A stretch of 64,000 nt of DNA from positions 248,001-312,000 of the forward strand of contig NZ_JAPFQA010000005.1 in NCBI RefSeq assembly GCF_027563465.1. The letters run 5' to 3'. Under the pieces are notes generated by a model that ran no database searches, was not told the origin of the DNA, and saw nothing but the letters and a program-made list of their open reading frames with translations. This stretch comes from Mesorhizobium qingshengii. GTDB lineage: Bacteria > Pseudomonadota > Alphaproteobacteria > Rhizobiales > Rhizobiaceae. Shown here piece by piece: positions 55,323 to 64,000 of the stretch. The first letter of the stretch is position 1. Each line of letters starts with the position of its first letter. The translations under genes and the position numbers were made by a program.

Positions 55323-55712
55323 ATGGGCAAGGCCAAAGCTCCGCGCAGGCTTGCTGACAACGAAGCGCGCGCCGTGTTGCGCACGATCCGTATCAGCCCG
55401 CAGAAGCTGAACCTGGTTGCCGCGCTCATCCGCGGCAAGAAGGTCGCGACAGCGCTATCCGACCTCGAATTCTCGGCCAAGCGGATTTCCGGCACGGTCA
55501 AGAAGACGCTGGAATCGGCGATCGCCAACGCGGAAAACAACCACGACCTCGACGTCGATGCGCTGATCGTGGCGGAAGCCTATGTCGGCAAGTCGATCGT
55601 CATGAAGCGGTTCCATGCCCGTGGACGTGGTCGCGCCAGCCGTATCGAGAAGCCGTTCTCGCACCTCACGATCGTCGTTCGTGAAGTCGAAGAAAAAGGG
55701 GAGGCCGCATAA
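55323..55712 (+). CDS. rplV: 50S ribosomal protein L22
   Basis: The 129-residue L22 has [20 protein letters not shown] and the tunnel loop region [20 protein letters not shown]. Its stop overlaps the rpsC ATG by one base (TAATG). Confidence 0.98.
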   Translation: MGKAKAPRRLADNEARAVLRTIRISPQKLNLVAALIRGKKVATALSDLEFSAKRISGTVKKTLESAIANAENNHDLDVDALIVAEAYVGKSIVMKRFHARGRGRASRIEKPFSHLTIVVREVEEKGEAA

Positions 55713-56437
55713 TGGGCCAGAAAGTCAATCCGATCGGTCTTCGCCTCGGCATCAACCGCACCTGGGATTCGCGCTGGTTCGCGAACACCGGCGAGTACGG
55801 CAAGCTGCTCCACGAGGACATCAAGATCCGCAAGTATCTTGAGAAGGAACTCAAGCAGGCCGCGATCTCGAAGGTCGTGATCGAGCGTCCGCACAAGAAG
55901 TGCCGCGTCACCATCCACGCCGCGCGTCCGGGCCTGATCATTGGCAAGAAGGGCGCTGACATCGAGAAGCTTCGCAAGAAGCTGATGGAGATGACGAAGT
56001 CCGAGACGCACCTCAACATCGTCGAAGTGCGCAAGCCGGAGATCGACGCGACCCTGGTCGCCCAGTCGATCGCCCAGCAGCTCGAGCGCCGCATCGCGTT
56101 CCGCCGCGCCATGAAGCGTGCCGTTCAGTCGGCGATGCGCCTCGGTGCCGAGGGCATCCGCATCAACTGCGCCGGCCGTCTTGGCGGCGCCGAGATCGCG
56201 CGCATGGAATGGTACCGCGAGGGCCGCGTGCCGCTGCATACGCTGCGCGCCGATGTCGACTACGGCACGGCCGAAGCACATACGGCGTACGGCATCTGCG
56301 GCGTCAAGGTCTGGGTGTTCAAGGGCGAGATCCTCGAGCATGACCCGATGGCTTCGGAGCGTCGCGCCACTGAAGGCGACAATGCGCATGGCGGTGGTGG
56401 TGATCGCGAACGCGGTCGTCGTCGCGAAAACGCCTGA
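55712..56437 (+). CDS. rpsC: 30S ribosomal protein S3
   Basis: The 241-residue S3 has the KH domain ([20 protein letters not shown]) and the S3 C-terminal domain ([20 protein letters not shown]). The last ~22 residues form a Gly/Arg-rich tail ([15 protein letters not shown]) seen in many alphaproteobacteria. Confidence 0.98.
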   Translation: MGQKVNPIGLRLGINRTWDSRWFANTGEYGKLLHEDIKIRKYLEKELKQAAISKVVIERPHKKCRVTIHAARPGLIIGKKGADIEKLRKKLMEMTKSETHLNIVEVRKPEIDATLVAQSIAQQLERRIAFRRAMKRAVQSAMRLGAEGIRINCAGRLGGAEIARMEWYREGRVPLHTLRADVDYGTAEAHTAYGICGVKVWVFKGEILEHDPMASERRATEGDNAHGGGGDRERGRRRENA

Positions 56438-56464
56438 GACATTTAGGAATTTGGAGTTAGAACG

Positions 56465-56878
56465 ATGCTGCAGCCAAAGCGCACAAAGTTCCGCAAGCAG
56501 TTCAAGGGCCGTATCCATGGTACCGCAAAGGGCGGCACCAACCTGGATTTCGGTGGTTTCGGGCTGAAGGCGCTTGAGCCGAACCGCGTCACCGCGCGTG
56601 AGATCGAGGCGGCCCGCCGCGCGATCACTCGCGAAATGAAGCGCGCTGGTCGCGTCTGGATCCGTATTTTCCCGGACGTGCCGGTCACTTCGAAGCCGAC
56701 CGAAGTTCGTATGGGTAAGGGCAAGGGCGCGGTCGACTACTGGGCGGCGCGCGTCAAGCCCGGCCGCATCATGTTCGAGATCGACGGCGTCAATGAAGAA
56801 ACCGCCCGTGAGGCACTGCGTCTCGGCGCGGCCAAGCTCTCGGTCAAGACGCGCTTCGTGCAGCGCATCGCAGAATAA
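56465..56878 (+). CDS. rplP: 50S ribosomal protein L16
   Basis: The 137-residue L16 ([59 protein letters not shown]) lies near the A-site tRNA. It is 27 bp after rpsC with GGAG before the ATG. Confidence 0.98.
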   Translation: MLQPKRTKFRKQFKGRIHGTAKGGTNLDFGGFGLKALEPNRVTAREIEAARRAITREMKRAGRVWIRIFPDVPVTSKPTEVRMGKGKGAVDYWAARVKPGRIMFEIDGVNEETAREALRLGAAKLSVKTRFVQRIAE

Positions 56879-56891
56879 GGACGGGCTGATC

Positions 56892-57092
56892 ATGAAAGCC
56901 GAAGACATCCGGACCAAGACCCAGGACCAGCTGACCGACGACCTGGCCAGCCTGAAGAAGGAGCAGTTCAACCTGCGCTTCCAGAAGGCCACCGGCCAGC
57001 TCGAGAAGACCGCACGCGTGAGGCAGGTCCGCAAGGACATCGCGCGTATCAAGACCATCGCTGCGGAAAAGTCCGCGGCTAAGAAGGCTTAA
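56892..57092 (+). CDS. rpmC: 50S ribosomal protein L29
   Basis: The 66-residue L29 ([40 protein letters not shown]) sits at the tunnel exit next to L23. The ATG at 56892 is chosen; the frame opens earlier inside rplP. Confidence 0.97.
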   Translation: MKAEDIRTKTQDQLTDDLASLKKEQFNLRFQKATGQLEKTARVRQVRKDIARIKTIAAEKSAAKKA

Positions 57093-57103
57093 GGACGAAA
57101 ACC

Positions 57104-57343
57104 ATGCCAAAGCGCATTCTGCAGGGCACCGTCGTCAGCGACAAGAACGAGAAGACGGTTGTCGTCAAGGTCGAACGGCGCTTCACGCATCCCGTGATGA
57201 AGAAGACCGTGCGCATGACCAAGAAGTACAAGGCGCACGACGAAAACAACGCCCACAAGGTTGGCGATCAGGTGTTCATCCAGGAATCGAAGCCGATTTC
57301 CAAGGATAAGCGCTGGATCGTCGTGTCTTCGGACCAGGCGTAA
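57104..57343 (+). CDS. rpsQ: 30S ribosomal protein S17
   Basis: The 79-residue S17 ([40 protein letters not shown]) binds 16S rRNA early in assembly. It is the last gene of the S10 group; a 72-bp gap follows. Confidence 0.98.
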   Translation: MPKRILQGTVVSDKNEKTVVVKVERRFTHPVMKKTVRMTKKYKAHDENNAHKVGDQVFIQESKPISKDKRWIVVSSDQA

Positions 57344-57415
57344 ACAAACGAATTTTGGACAGACCGGGGAGGGGCTTTGAGCCCGTCCCGTTAGAAAAGA
57401 AGAAGGCGGCCAGTC

Positions 57416-57784
57416 ATGATTCAGATGCAAACAAACCTCGACGTCGCGGATAATTCCGGCGCCCGTCGTGTCATGTGCATCAAGGTGCTGGGCGGCTCGA
57501 AGCGGAAATACGCTTCCGTGGGCGACATCATCGTGGTGTCGATCAAGGAAGCCATTCCGCGCGGCCGCGTGAAGAAGGGCGATGTGATGAAGGCGGTCGT
57601 GGTTCGCACGGCCAAGGACATCCGCCGCCCGGACGGCAGCGTGATCCGTTTCGACAAGAACGCGGCCGTTCTCGTCGACAACAAGAAAGAGCCGATCGGC
57701 ACGCGTATCTTCGGACCGGTTCCGCGCGAACTCCGCGCCAAGAACCACATGAAGATCATCTCGCTCGCGCCTGAAGTGCTGTAA
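57416..57784 (+). CDS. rplN: 50S ribosomal protein L14
   Basis: The 122-residue L14 ([40 protein letters not shown]) opens the spc group. It contacts 16S helix 14 at the subunit interface. A GAAGAAGG-like site precedes the ATG. Confidence 0.98.
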   Translation: MIQMQTNLDVADNSGARRVMCIKVLGGSKRKYASVGDIIVVSIKEAIPRGRVKKGDVMKAVVVRTAKDIRRPDGSVIRFDKNAAVLVDNKKEPIGTRIFGPVPRELRAKNHMKIISLAPEVL

Positions 57785-57796
57785 GGAGCCGGACCA

Positions 57797-58111
57797 ATGC
57801 AAAAGATTAGAAAAGGCGACAAGGTCGTCGTGCTGGCCGGCAAGGACAAGGGCCGTTCGGGCGAAGTCCTCTCGGTGCAGCCGAAGGAAGACACCGCGCT
57901 GGTGCGCGGCGTCAACATGATCCGTCGTCACCAGAAGCAATCCCAGTCCCAAGAGGGCGGGATCATAACCAAGGAAGCGCCGATCCAGCTGTCGAACATC
58001 GCGCTGGCCGACCCCAAGGATGGAAAGCCGACCCGCGTCGGCTTCATCTTCCAGAAGGACGGCAAGAAGGTGCGCGTCGCCAAGCGCTCGGGAGAAGTCA
58101 TCAATGGCTAA
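57797..58111 (+). CDS. rplX: 50S ribosomal protein L24
   Basis: The 104-residue L24 has the KOW motif ([20 protein letters not shown]) and begins 50S assembly. It overlaps rplE by 8 bp. Confidence 0.98.
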   Translation: MQKIRKGDKVVVLAGKDKGRSGEVLSVQPKEDTALVRGVNMIRRHQKQSQSQEGGIITKEAPIQLSNIALADPKDGKPTRVGFIFQKDGKKVRVAKRSGEVING

Positions 58112-58682
58112 GGCTCAATCCAAGCAGGCGACTGCCCAGAACACGCCGCGTCTCAAGCAGGTCTACAACGAGACCATTCGCAAGGCGCTGCAGGAGCAGT
58201 TCGGCTACGAGAACGAGATGCAGGTTCCGCGCATCGACAAGATCGTGCTGAACATGGGCGTCGGCGAAGCGACGGGCGATTCGAAGAAGCCTTCGATCGC
58301 CGCCGAGGACCTGGCGATGATCGCCGGCCAGAAAGCCGTCGTCACCCGCGCTCGCAACTCGATCGCCGGCTTCAAGGTCCGCGAGAAGATGCCGATCGGC
58401 GCCAAGGTCACGCTGCGCAAGGAACGCATGTACGAGTTCCTCGACCGCCTCGTGAACATCGCACTGCCACGCGTCCGCGACTTCCGCGGGCTGAATCCGA
58501 AGAGCTTCGATGGCCGTGGCAACTACGCCATGGGCATCAAGGAACACATCGTGTTCCCGGAGATCAACTACGACAAGGTTGATCAGATCTGGGGCATGGA
58601 CGTCATCGTTTGTACGACTGCGAAGACGGACGACGAAGCCAGGGCATTGCTCAAGGCCTTCAACTTCCCCTTCCGCCAGTAA
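58104..58682 (+). CDS. rplE: 50S ribosomal protein L5
   Basis: The 192-residue L5 ([40 protein letters not shown]) binds 5S rRNA. It starts at the ATG at 58104, within the end of rplX, with GGAG (in the rplX coding sequence) upstream. Confidence 0.98.
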   Translation: MAKAQSKQATAQNTPRLKQVYNETIRKALQEQFGYENEMQVPRIDKIVLNMGVGEATGDSKKPSIAAEDLAMIAGQKAVVTRARNSIAGFKVREKMPIGAKVTLRKERMYEFLDRLVNIALPRVRDFRGLNPKSFDGRGNYAMGIKEHIVFPEINYDKVDQIWGMDVIVCTTAKTDDEARALLKAFNFPFRQ

Positions 58683-58709
58683 CGGCAGCGAGAAAAGGAA
58701 AAATCTGAA

Positions 58710-59015
58710 ATGGCAAAGACCAGCTCAGTCGAGAAGAATAACAGGCGCCGCAAGCTTGCCGACCAGTACGGTCCCAAGCGTGCAGCCCTCAAGGCGATCA
58801 TCATGGATCAGTCCAAGCCGATGGAGGAGCGCTTCCGCGCTCAGCTCAAGCTTGCTGCCTTGCCGCGCAACTCGGCCAAGATCCGCATCCGTAACCGCTG
58901 CGAAGTCACCGGCCGTCCGCGCGCCTACTATCGCAAGCTCAAAGTATCGCGCATCGCGCTTCGTGATCTCGGCAACAACGGCCAGATCCCGGGCCTGGTC
59001 AAGTCGAGCTGGTAA
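58710..59015 (+). CDS. rpsN: 30S ribosomal protein S14
   Basis: The 101-residue S14 is the long, zinc-free type: [20 protein letters not shown] has a single Cys instead of the CxxC...CxxC of short S14. It shows [20 protein letters not shown]. Confidence 0.98.
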   Translation: MAKTSSVEKNNRRRKLADQYGPKRAALKAIIMDQSKPMEERFRAQLKLAALPRNSAKIRIRNRCEVTGRPRAYYRKLKVSRIALRDLGNNGQIPGLVKSSW

Positions 59016-59027
59016 GGAGGACATAAC

Positions 59028-59426
59028 ATGTCATTGAGCGATCCTCTCGGCGATATGCTGACCCGCATCCGCAACGCGTACGGCCGCAAGAAGTCGAGTG
59101 TTTCGACGCCGGCTTCGCGTCTGCGCACCCGCGTCCTCGACGTGCTGAAGGCTGAAGGCTACATCCGCGACTACAGCCAGACCGACTTCGACAACGGCAA
59201 GTCCGAAATCGAAATCGAGCTGAAGTATTTCGACGGTGCGCCGGTCGTGCGCGAAATCGCCCGCGTCTCGAAGCCTGGCCGCCGCGTCTATGTTTCGGCC
59301 AAGTCGATCCCGCACGTCGCCAACGGCCTCGGCATCGCCATTCTTTCGACACCGAAGGGCGTGATGGCCGACCACGAAGCGCGCGAACAGAACGTCGGCG
59401 GTGAAATCCTCTGCCAGATCTTCTGA
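59028..59426 (+). CDS. rpsH: 30S ribosomal protein S8
   Basis: The 132-residue S8 ([40 protein letters not shown]) binds 16S rRNA helix 21 and in E. coli represses the spc operon. GGAGG precedes the ATG. A hairpin follows at 59458-59481. Confidence 0.98.
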   Translation: MSLSDPLGDMLTRIRNAYGRKKSSVSTPASRLRTRVLDVLKAEGYIRDYSQTDFDNGKSEIEIELKYFDGAPVVREIARVSKPGRRVYVSAKSIPHVANGLGIAILSTPKGVMADHEAREQNVGGEILCQIF

Positions 59427-59457
59427 TCTGGCGTGTGACCGGCAAAATCGGAATCCG

Positions 59458-59481
59458 GTCTTCGGGATCATGCCCGAAGAC
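59458..59481. repeat. Hairpin between rpsH and rplF
   Basis: GTCTTCGGG pairs perfectly with CCCGAAGAC around ATCATG. It is one of several intergenic palindromes in the spc operon. Confidence 0.6.
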
Positions 59482-59518
59482 AGAGACCTGAAACAAGAGA
59501 AGTGACGAGGACAACAAA

Positions 59519-60052
59519 ATGTCTCGTATTGGAAAGAAACCCGTTTCGCTGCCGCAGGGCGTGACCGCGACCGTCAACGGCCAGACCGTGACGGCGAAGG
59601 GCCCCAAGGGCGAGCTGAAGTTCGTGGTGAACGAAGAAGTCCTGGTCAAGATGGAAGGCAGCGAGATCGCTGTCCAGCCGCGCGACCAGACCAAGACGGC
59701 CCGTTCCAAGTGGGGCATGTCGCGCACGCAGATCGTCAATATCCTGCAGGGTGTCAAGGACGGCTTCGAGAAGAAGCTCGAGATCACCGGCGTCGGCTAT
59801 CGCGCCGCGATGCAGGGCAAGAACCTGCAGCTGGCCCTTGGCTTCAGCCATGATGTCGTTTACGAGACCCCGGTCGGCATCACGATCACTGTGCCGAAGC
59901 CGACGGAAATCACCGTGACCGGCATCGACAAGCAGCAGGTCGGCCAGGTTGCCGCCGAGATCCGCGAATATCGCGGTCCCGAGCCCTACAAGGGCAAGGG
60001 TGTCCGCTACGCTGGCGAGAAGATCGTCCGCAAGGAAGGCAAGAAGAAGTAG
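59519..60052 (+). CDS. rplF: 50S ribosomal protein L6
   Basis: The 177-residue L6 ([20 protein letters not shown], then [20 protein letters not shown]) lies by the sarcin-ricin loop. The usual length. A repeated palindrome follows directly (60056-60098). Confidence 0.98.
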   Translation: MSRIGKKPVSLPQGVTATVNGQTVTAKGPKGELKFVVNEEVLVKMEGSEIAVQPRDQTKTARSKWGMSRTQIVNILQGVKDGFEKKLEITGVGYRAAMQGKNLQLALGFSHDVVYETPVGITITVPKPTEITVTGIDKQQVGQVAAEIREYRGPEPYKGKGVRYAGEKIVRKEGKKK

Positions 60053-60055
60053 TGG

Positions 60056-60098
60056 GCTTGGCCCCGGAAAGTTGAAGACTTTTCGGAAAGGACCAAGC
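60056..60098. repeat. Palindromic repeat, copy 1 (rplF-rplR gap)
   Basis: A 43-nt nested palindrome: outer arms GCTTGG/CCAAGC and an inner core CCGGAAAGT-TGAAG-ACTTTTCGG in which 21 of 23 positions equal the core of copy 2 (60559-60581). It begins 4 bp after the rplF stop. Confidence 0.75.
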
Positions 60099-60111
60099 TA
60101 AAGAGATGCAA

Positions 60112-60173
60112 CGCCGCGGGGAGCGGTCGCGGGAGGCGCTTTCGCCTACCGCATAGGGCGGCCCCCGTTTTTT
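60112..60173 (+). terminator. Terminator-like hairpin within the spc operon (rplF-rplR)
   Basis: CGGGG and CCCCG outer arms enclose AGGCG-CTTT-CGCCT (60134-60147) and are followed by TTTTTT at 60168-60173. rplR begins soon after, so it may reduce but not stop read-through. Confidence 0.5.
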
Positions 60174-60190
60174 GAAGGCAAGGAACTACC

Positions 60191-60550
60191 ATGGCCACCA
60201 AGGAATCCATCCAGCGCCGCGCGCAGCGCGTCCGTCGTCAGATCAAGAAGGTCGCCGGTGAGCGTCCACGTCTGTCGGTCCACCGCACGTCGAAGAACAT
60301 CTATGTGCAGGTCATCGACGACGCCAAGGGTCACACCATCGTCGCGGCCTCGACGCTCGAGAAGGACCTCAAGGGTTCGCTCAAGACCGGCGCCGACACC
60401 GCCGCCGCCGCCGCGATCGGCAAGCTGATCGCCGAGCGCGCCACCAAGGCCGGCGTCAAGGAAGTCGTCTTCGACCGTGGCGCCTACATCTATCACGGCC
60501 GCGTCAAGGCGCTCGCCGAGGCTGCCCGTGAAGGTGGTCTGAGCTTCTAG
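60191..60550 (+). CDS. rplR: 50S ribosomal protein L18
   Basis: The 119-residue L18 ([40 protein letters not shown]) binds 5S rRNA with L5. It lies between two copies of the palindromic repeat. Confidence 0.98.
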   Translation: MATKESIQRRAQRVRRQIKKVAGERPRLSVHRTSKNIYVQVIDDAKGHTIVAASTLEKDLKGSLKTGADTAAAAAIGKLIAERATKAGVKEVVFDRGAYIYHGRVKALAEAAREGGLSF

Positions 60551-60594
60551 GCATGATCCCGAAAAGTTGCAGACTTTTCGGATAAGGATCATGC
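60551..60594. repeat. Palindromic repeat, copy 2 (rplR-rpsE gap)
   Basis: A 44-nt nested palindrome: outer arms GCATGATCC/GGATCATGC, core CCGAAAAGT-TGCAG-ACTTTTCGG. It starts at the base after the rplR stop. Same layout and position as copy 1 after rplF. Confidence 0.8.
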
Positions 60595-60685
60595 GAAGGG
60601 AAAAATGACTTTCGCCCCCGGTGACCCACAGAGGCGCCGGATCTTATCAGCAACCGTGCTTCCGGAAAAAAACAAGGAACAGGAT

Positions 60686-61249
60686 ATGGCACAGGAACGT
60701 AGGGATGGCGGCCGCGGCCGCGATCGTGAAGAGCGCGATGACGGCATGGTGGACAAGCTCGTCCACATCAACCGCGTCGCCAAGGTCGTCAAGGGCGGCC
60801 GTCGCTTCGGTTTTGCAGCACTCGTCGTCGTCGGCGACCAGAAGGGCCGTGTCGGCTTTGGTCACGGCAAGGCGCGCGAAGTGCCGGAAGCTATCCGCAA
60901 GGCAACTGAATCGGCCAAGCGCGACATGATTTTCGTGCCGCTGCGCTCGGGCCGCACGCTGCACCACGACGTCGAGGGACGTTGGGGCGCTGGCCGTGTC
61001 CTGCTGCGCGCCGCCAAGCAAGGTACCGGCATCATCGCCGGTGGCCCGATGCGCGCTGTCTTCGAGACGCTCGGCATGCATGACGTGGTCGCCAAGTCGA
61101 TGGGTTCGTCGAACCCGTACAACATGGTTCGCGCCACGTTCGACGCGCTGAAGAGCCAGATGCATCCCAAGGATGTGGCTGCCGCGCGCGGCATCAAGTA
61201 TTCGACCCTTCAGGCCCGCCGCGGCACCGCCGTTGCGGCTGAAGAATAG
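60686..61249 (+). CDS. rpsE: 30S ribosomal protein S5
   Basis: The 187-residue S5 has the dsRBD-like fold ([20 protein letters not shown], then [20 protein letters not shown]) with an Arg/Asp-rich N-terminal tail ([16 protein letters not shown]). It is important for decoding accuracy. The ATG at 60686 follows AGGAACAGGA. Confidence 0.98.
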   Translation: MAQERRDGGRGRDREERDDGMVDKLVHINRVAKVVKGGRRFGFAALVVVGDQKGRVGFGHGKAREVPEAIRKATESAKRDMIFVPLRSGRTLHHDVEGRWGAGRVLLRAAKQGTGIIAGGPMRAVFETLGMHDVVAKSMGSSNPYNMVRATFDALKSQMHPKDVAAARGIKYSTLQARRGTAVAAEE

Positions 61250-61274
61250 TCGACGCTGACCAGGGAATTTGACC

Positions 61275-61472
61275 ATGGCCAAGAAAGCAACCAAGACCAT
61301 CACCGTTGAGCAGATCGGTTCGCCGATCCGCCGTCCCAAGGAGCAGCGCGCGACGCTGGTCGGGCTCGGCCTCAACAAGATGCACAAGCAGCGCACGCTG
61401 GAAGATACGCCCTCCGTGCGCGGCATGATCGCCGCCGTCCAGCATCTCGTCCGCGTCGTGGACGAGGGCTGA
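61275..61472 (+). CDS. rpmD: 50S ribosomal protein L30
   Basis: The 65-residue L30 ([20 protein letters not shown], then [20 protein letters not shown]) is a small two-domain 50S protein. The ATG at 61275 is used; a TTG six bases upstream is in frame but unneeded. Confidence 0.97.
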   Translation: MAKKATKTITVEQIGSPIRRPKEQRATLVGLGLNKMHKQRTLEDTPSVRGMIAAVQHLVRVVDEG

Positions 61473-61494
61473 GCTAAAGCGCAGGAGAACCCAG

Positions 61495-61968
61495 ATGAAA
61501 CTCAACGATCTGCGTGACAAGGACGGCGCGACGCACTCCAAGAAGCGTCTCGGCCGCGGCATCGGCTCCGGCTCCGGCAAGACCGGTGGTCGCGGCGTCA
61601 AGGGCCAGAAGGCGCGCTCCGGCGTTGCCATCAACGGCTTCGAGGGTGGCCAGATGCCGCTCTATCGGCGTCTGCCGAAGCGTGGCTTCAACAACATCTT
61701 CGCCAAGAGCTTCACCGTTGTGTCGCTTGCCCGTATCCAGGTCGCCATCGACGCCAAGAAGCTTGATGCCAAGGCAACCGTGACGGCTGAATCGCTCGTT
61801 GCCGCCGGCGTCATTCGCCGCGTCAAGGACGGCGTGCGCATCCTCTCCGACGGCGAGATCAAGGCGAAGCTCGCCTTTGACGTTGCCGGCGCCTCCAAGG
61901 CCGCGATCGAGAAGATCGAAAAGGCCGGCGGCTCGGTCAAGCTGCCGGAAAAGGCAGCTGCCGAGTAA
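61495..61968 (+). CDS. rplO: 50S ribosomal protein L15
   Basis: The 157-residue L15 ([40 protein letters not shown]) is a late-assembly 50S protein. A 192-bp gap with two palindromes separates it from secY. Confidence 0.98.
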   Translation: MKLNDLRDKDGATHSKKRLGRGIGSGSGKTGGRGVKGQKARSGVAINGFEGGQMPLYRRLPKRGFNNIFAKSFTVVSLARIQVAIDAKKLDAKATVTAESLVAAGVIRRVKDGVRILSDGEIKAKLAFDVAGASKAAIEKIEKAGGSVKLPEKAAAE

Positions 61969-61978
61969 CGGCAATTTG

Positions 61979-62026
61979 AAGCGCGATCGGCAAGAGTGGG
62001 ATCCGTTTTTGCTCACGATTGCGCTT
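61979..62026. repeat. Palindromic element between rplO and secY
   Basis: Arms AAGCGCGATCG (61979-61989) and CGATTGCGCTT (62016-62026) enclose a 26-nt core with GCAAGAG...TTTTTGC pairing. It starts 11 bp after rplO and resembles rhizobial intergenic repeats. Confidence 0.6.
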
Positions 62027-62042
62027 TGATCTGCTCAATTAG

Positions 62043-62064
62043 GCGGCCGCGTCAACGCGGCCGC
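62043..62064 (+). terminator. Strong hairpin before secY
   Basis: GCGGCCGCG pairs with CGCGGCCGC around TCAA (9-bp GC stem), followed by only TT. It may attenuate transcription into secY-adk, or mark the end of the ribosomal part. Confidence 0.5.
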
Positions 62065-62160
62065 TTGCATGTTTAGAGCCCGGAGCTTATCTCGTGAGCT
62101 TCGGTGAAACGCACCGCCTGACCTTCGGGCCATCAAGCGTTACCAAGCGGAGAATCAGGC

Positions 62161-63501
62161 ATGGCTTCGGCTGCTGAACAACTAGCCTCGAATCTGAATT
62201 TCTCGGCCTTCGCCAAGGCGGAGGACCTGAAGAAACGCATCTGGTTCACCATCGGCGCGTTGCTCGTCTATCGCCTCGGCACTTATATTCCGCTTCCCGG
62301 CATCAATCCCGACGCCTTCGCGCAGGCCTTCTCCTCGCAGAGCAAGGGTGTGCTCGGCATGTTCAACATGTTCGCCGGCGGTGCCGTGCAGCGCATGGCG
62401 ATCTTCGCGCTGGGCATCATGCCGTACATTTCCGCCTCCATCATCATGCAGCTGATGACCTCGGTCATACCGTCGCTGGAAGCGCTGAAGAAGGAAGGCG
62501 AGCAGGGCCGCAAGGTCATCAACCAGTACACACGCTACGGCACCGTGCTTTTGGCGCTGGTTCAGGCCTATGGCATTTCGGTAGGCCTGGAGAACGGCAA
62601 CGGCATCGTCAATGATCCCGGCATGTTCTTCCGCCTGTCGACCGTCGTCACTCTGGTCGGCGGCACCATGTTCCTGATGTGGCTCGGCGAGCAGATCACC
62701 GCGCGCGGCATCGGCAACGGCATTTCGCTGATCATCTTCTCCGGCATCGTCGCCGGCCTGCCGCGCGCCATTTCCGGCACGCTGGAGCTTGGCCGCACCG
62801 GCGCCTTGTCGACCGGCCTGATCCTGGCGATCATCGTCCTGGCCATCGTCGTCATCGCCCTCATCGTGTTCTTCGAACGTGCCCAGCGCCGCCTGCTGAT
62901 CCAGTATCCGAAGCGTCAGGTCGGCAACCGCATGTTCCAGGGCGACACCTCGCATCTGCCGCTGAAGCTCAACACATCAGGCGTTATTCCGCCGATCTTC
63001 GCCTCCTCGCTGCTGTTGCTGCCGGCCACCGTCGCCGGCTTCTCGCAGACGACCAACATGCCGGCCTGGGCGAGCACCATCCTGGCTTCGCTCGGCCACG
63101 GTCAGCCGCTCTACATGGCATTCTATGCGGCGATGATCGTGTTCTTCGCCTTCTTCTATACTGCGATTGTCTTCAACCCGAAGGACACCGCCGATCAGCT
63201 CAAGAAGCATTCGGGCTTCATCCCGGGCTATCGTCCGGGCGAGCGCACCGCCGATTACATCGATTACGTCCTCACCCGCATCACCGTCGTCGGCGCCATC
63301 TATCTGGTGCTGGTGTGCCTGCTGCCGGAGTTCCTGATCTCGGCGACTGGCGTACCATTCTACCTTGGTGGCACATCGCTTCTGATCGTGGTCAGTGTCA
63401 CGCTCGATACGGTTGCGCAGATTCAGGGACACCTGATCGCGCACCAGTATGAAGGCCTGATCAAGAAGTCGAAGCTGCGCGGGGGGAAGAAAGCCAGATG
63501 A
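62161..63501 (+). CDS. secY: Protein translocase subunit SecY
   Basis: The 446-residue protein has ten membrane helices and SecY signatures ([56 protein letters not shown]). It is the channel subunit of the Sec translocon. Its stop overlaps the adk start (ATGA, 63498-63501). Confidence 0.99.
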   Translation: MASAAEQLASNLNFSAFAKAEDLKKRIWFTIGALLVYRLGTYIPLPGINPDAFAQAFSSQSKGVLGMFNMFAGGAVQRMAIFALGIMPYISASIIMQLMTSVIPSLEALKKEGEQGRKVINQYTRYGTVLLALVQAYGISVGLENGNGIVNDPGMFFRLSTVVTLVGGTMFLMWLGEQITARGIGNGISLIIFSGIVAGLPRAISGTLELGRTGALSTGLILAIIVLAIVVIALIVFFERAQRRLLIQYPKRQVGNRMFQGDTSHLPLKLNTSGVIPPIFASSLLLLPATVAGFSQTTNMPAWASTILASLGHGQPLYMAFYAAMIVFFAFFYTAIVFNPKDTADQLKKHSGFIPGYRPGERTADYIDYVLTRITVVGAIYLVLVCLLPEFLISATGVPFYLGGTSLLIVVSVTLDTVAQIQGHLIAHQYEGLIKKSKLRGGKKAR

Positions 63502-64000
63502 GGTTGATTTTGCTTGGGCCGCCAGGGGCGGGCAAGGGGACACAAGCACAAAGACTGGTAGAAAAACACGGCATACCCCAGCTTTCGACGGGCGACATGC
63601 TGCGTGCTGCCGTCCAGGCCGGTACCGAAGTCGGCAAGCGCGCCAAGGCGGTGATGGATGCTGGTGAACTGGTGTCCGATGCCATCGTCAATGCGATCGT
63701 CGCCGAGCGTATCGATCAGGTCGATTGCGCGAAGGGGTTCATCCTCGACGGATACCCGCGAACCCTGGTGCAGGCGGACGCGGTGGAAGCAATGCTCTCG
63801 GATCGTTCCCAGGGCCTGGATGCCGTCATCGAACTTGTCGTCGACGACAAGGCGCTGGTTGGTCGAATCGTCAAGCGCGCCGATGAGGCACAGGCCGCCG
63901 GTCTGCCCGTACGCAAGGACGATAATCCGGCCGTGTTCGAGGAACGCCTGCGAGAGTACTACAAGAAGACGTCGCCGCTGATTGGCTACTATTATGCCAA
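63498..64000 (+). CDS. adk: Adenylate kinase (3' end cut by window edge)
   Basis: The first 167 residues are present: P-loop [13 protein letters not shown]-binding [19 protein letters not shown] and [15 protein letters not shown], and the short LID typical of alphaproteobacteria ([20 protein letters not shown]). It balances ATP, ADP and AMP. It is translationally coupled to secY; about 30 residues lie beyond the window. Confidence 0.97.
   Translation, partial: MRLILLGPPGAGKGTQAQRLVEKHGIPQLSTGDMLRAAVQAGTEVGKRAKAVMDAGELVSDAIVNAIVAERIDQVDCAKGFILDGYPRTLVQADAVEAMLSDRSQGLDAVIELVVDDKALVGRIVKRADEAQAAGLPVRKDDNPAVFEERLREYYKKTSPLIGYYYA

Overview
The window looks like chromosome of an alphaproteobacterium of the order Rhizobiales, most likely Mesorhizobium or a close relative. 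The evidence is a heme-binding FixL kinase, FnrN, a full ccoNOQP-ccoGHIS (fixNOQP-fixGHIS) cluster, a rhizobial-type copper nitrite reductase, GC-rich codon use and two tuf genes. This is inferred from gene content and protein character; no database search was possible.

Positions 1-27,100 form a low-oxygen and denitrification region. From the left: the 5' part of fixL (leftward, cut by the window edge); a universal stress protein, a NUDIX hydrolase, a small four-cysteine DUF6455-type protein and a CBS-BON protein; a small secreted acidic protein divergent from a PepSY protein/response regulator/histidine kinase operon; and a three-gene flavin electron-transfer operon (FMN-binding protein, ApbE, NqrB/RnfD-like membrane domain fused to an FAD/NAD reductase). 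Next come a DUF1858 protein, an NnrR-like regulator, pseudoazurin, NnrS, NirV and NirK, then ccoG-H-I-S and ccoN-O-Q-P, a hemerythrin-like protein, FnrN, HemN and a potassium-channel-like protein. No norCB or nos genes lie in the window.

Nine 14-bp dyads of the FNR/FixK/NnrR type sit upstream of these genes. They fall into two classes. TTGAY-N4-RTCAA sites precede the respiration, heme and stress genes, and one of these is imperfect. TTGCG-N4-CGCAA sites precede only the nitrite and NO genes. The two Crp/Fnr regulators encoded here differ at the matching recognition-helix residue (ETVSR in FnrN, HTVSR in the NnrR-like protein). Separately, an 18-bp motif built on TGACAGC occurs upstream of both the two-component operon and the flavin operon (15 of 18 positions identical), which suggests that the two units are wired together.

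Positions 27,800-33,700 hold tRNA-Gly(TCC) with a 19-nt degenerate copy of its 3' end 130 bp away, an EamA transporter, the first tuf gene, a secreted protein made of two ClpP-fold repeats (the second without the catalytic His), a truncated hemoglobin and tRNA-Trp(CCA).

Positions 33,680-64,000 are the conserved transcription/translation block: secE-nusG-rplKA-rplJL-rpoBC, then a leftward Gfo/Idh/MocA dehydrogenase and a small unknown gene, then the str operon (rpsL, rpsG, fusA, tuf) running straight into the S10 and spc operons (rpsJ to secY) and the start of adk. The second tuf copy appears identical in nucleotide sequence to the first. Several hairpins and a repeated ~44-nt palindrome lie between genes of the spc operon.
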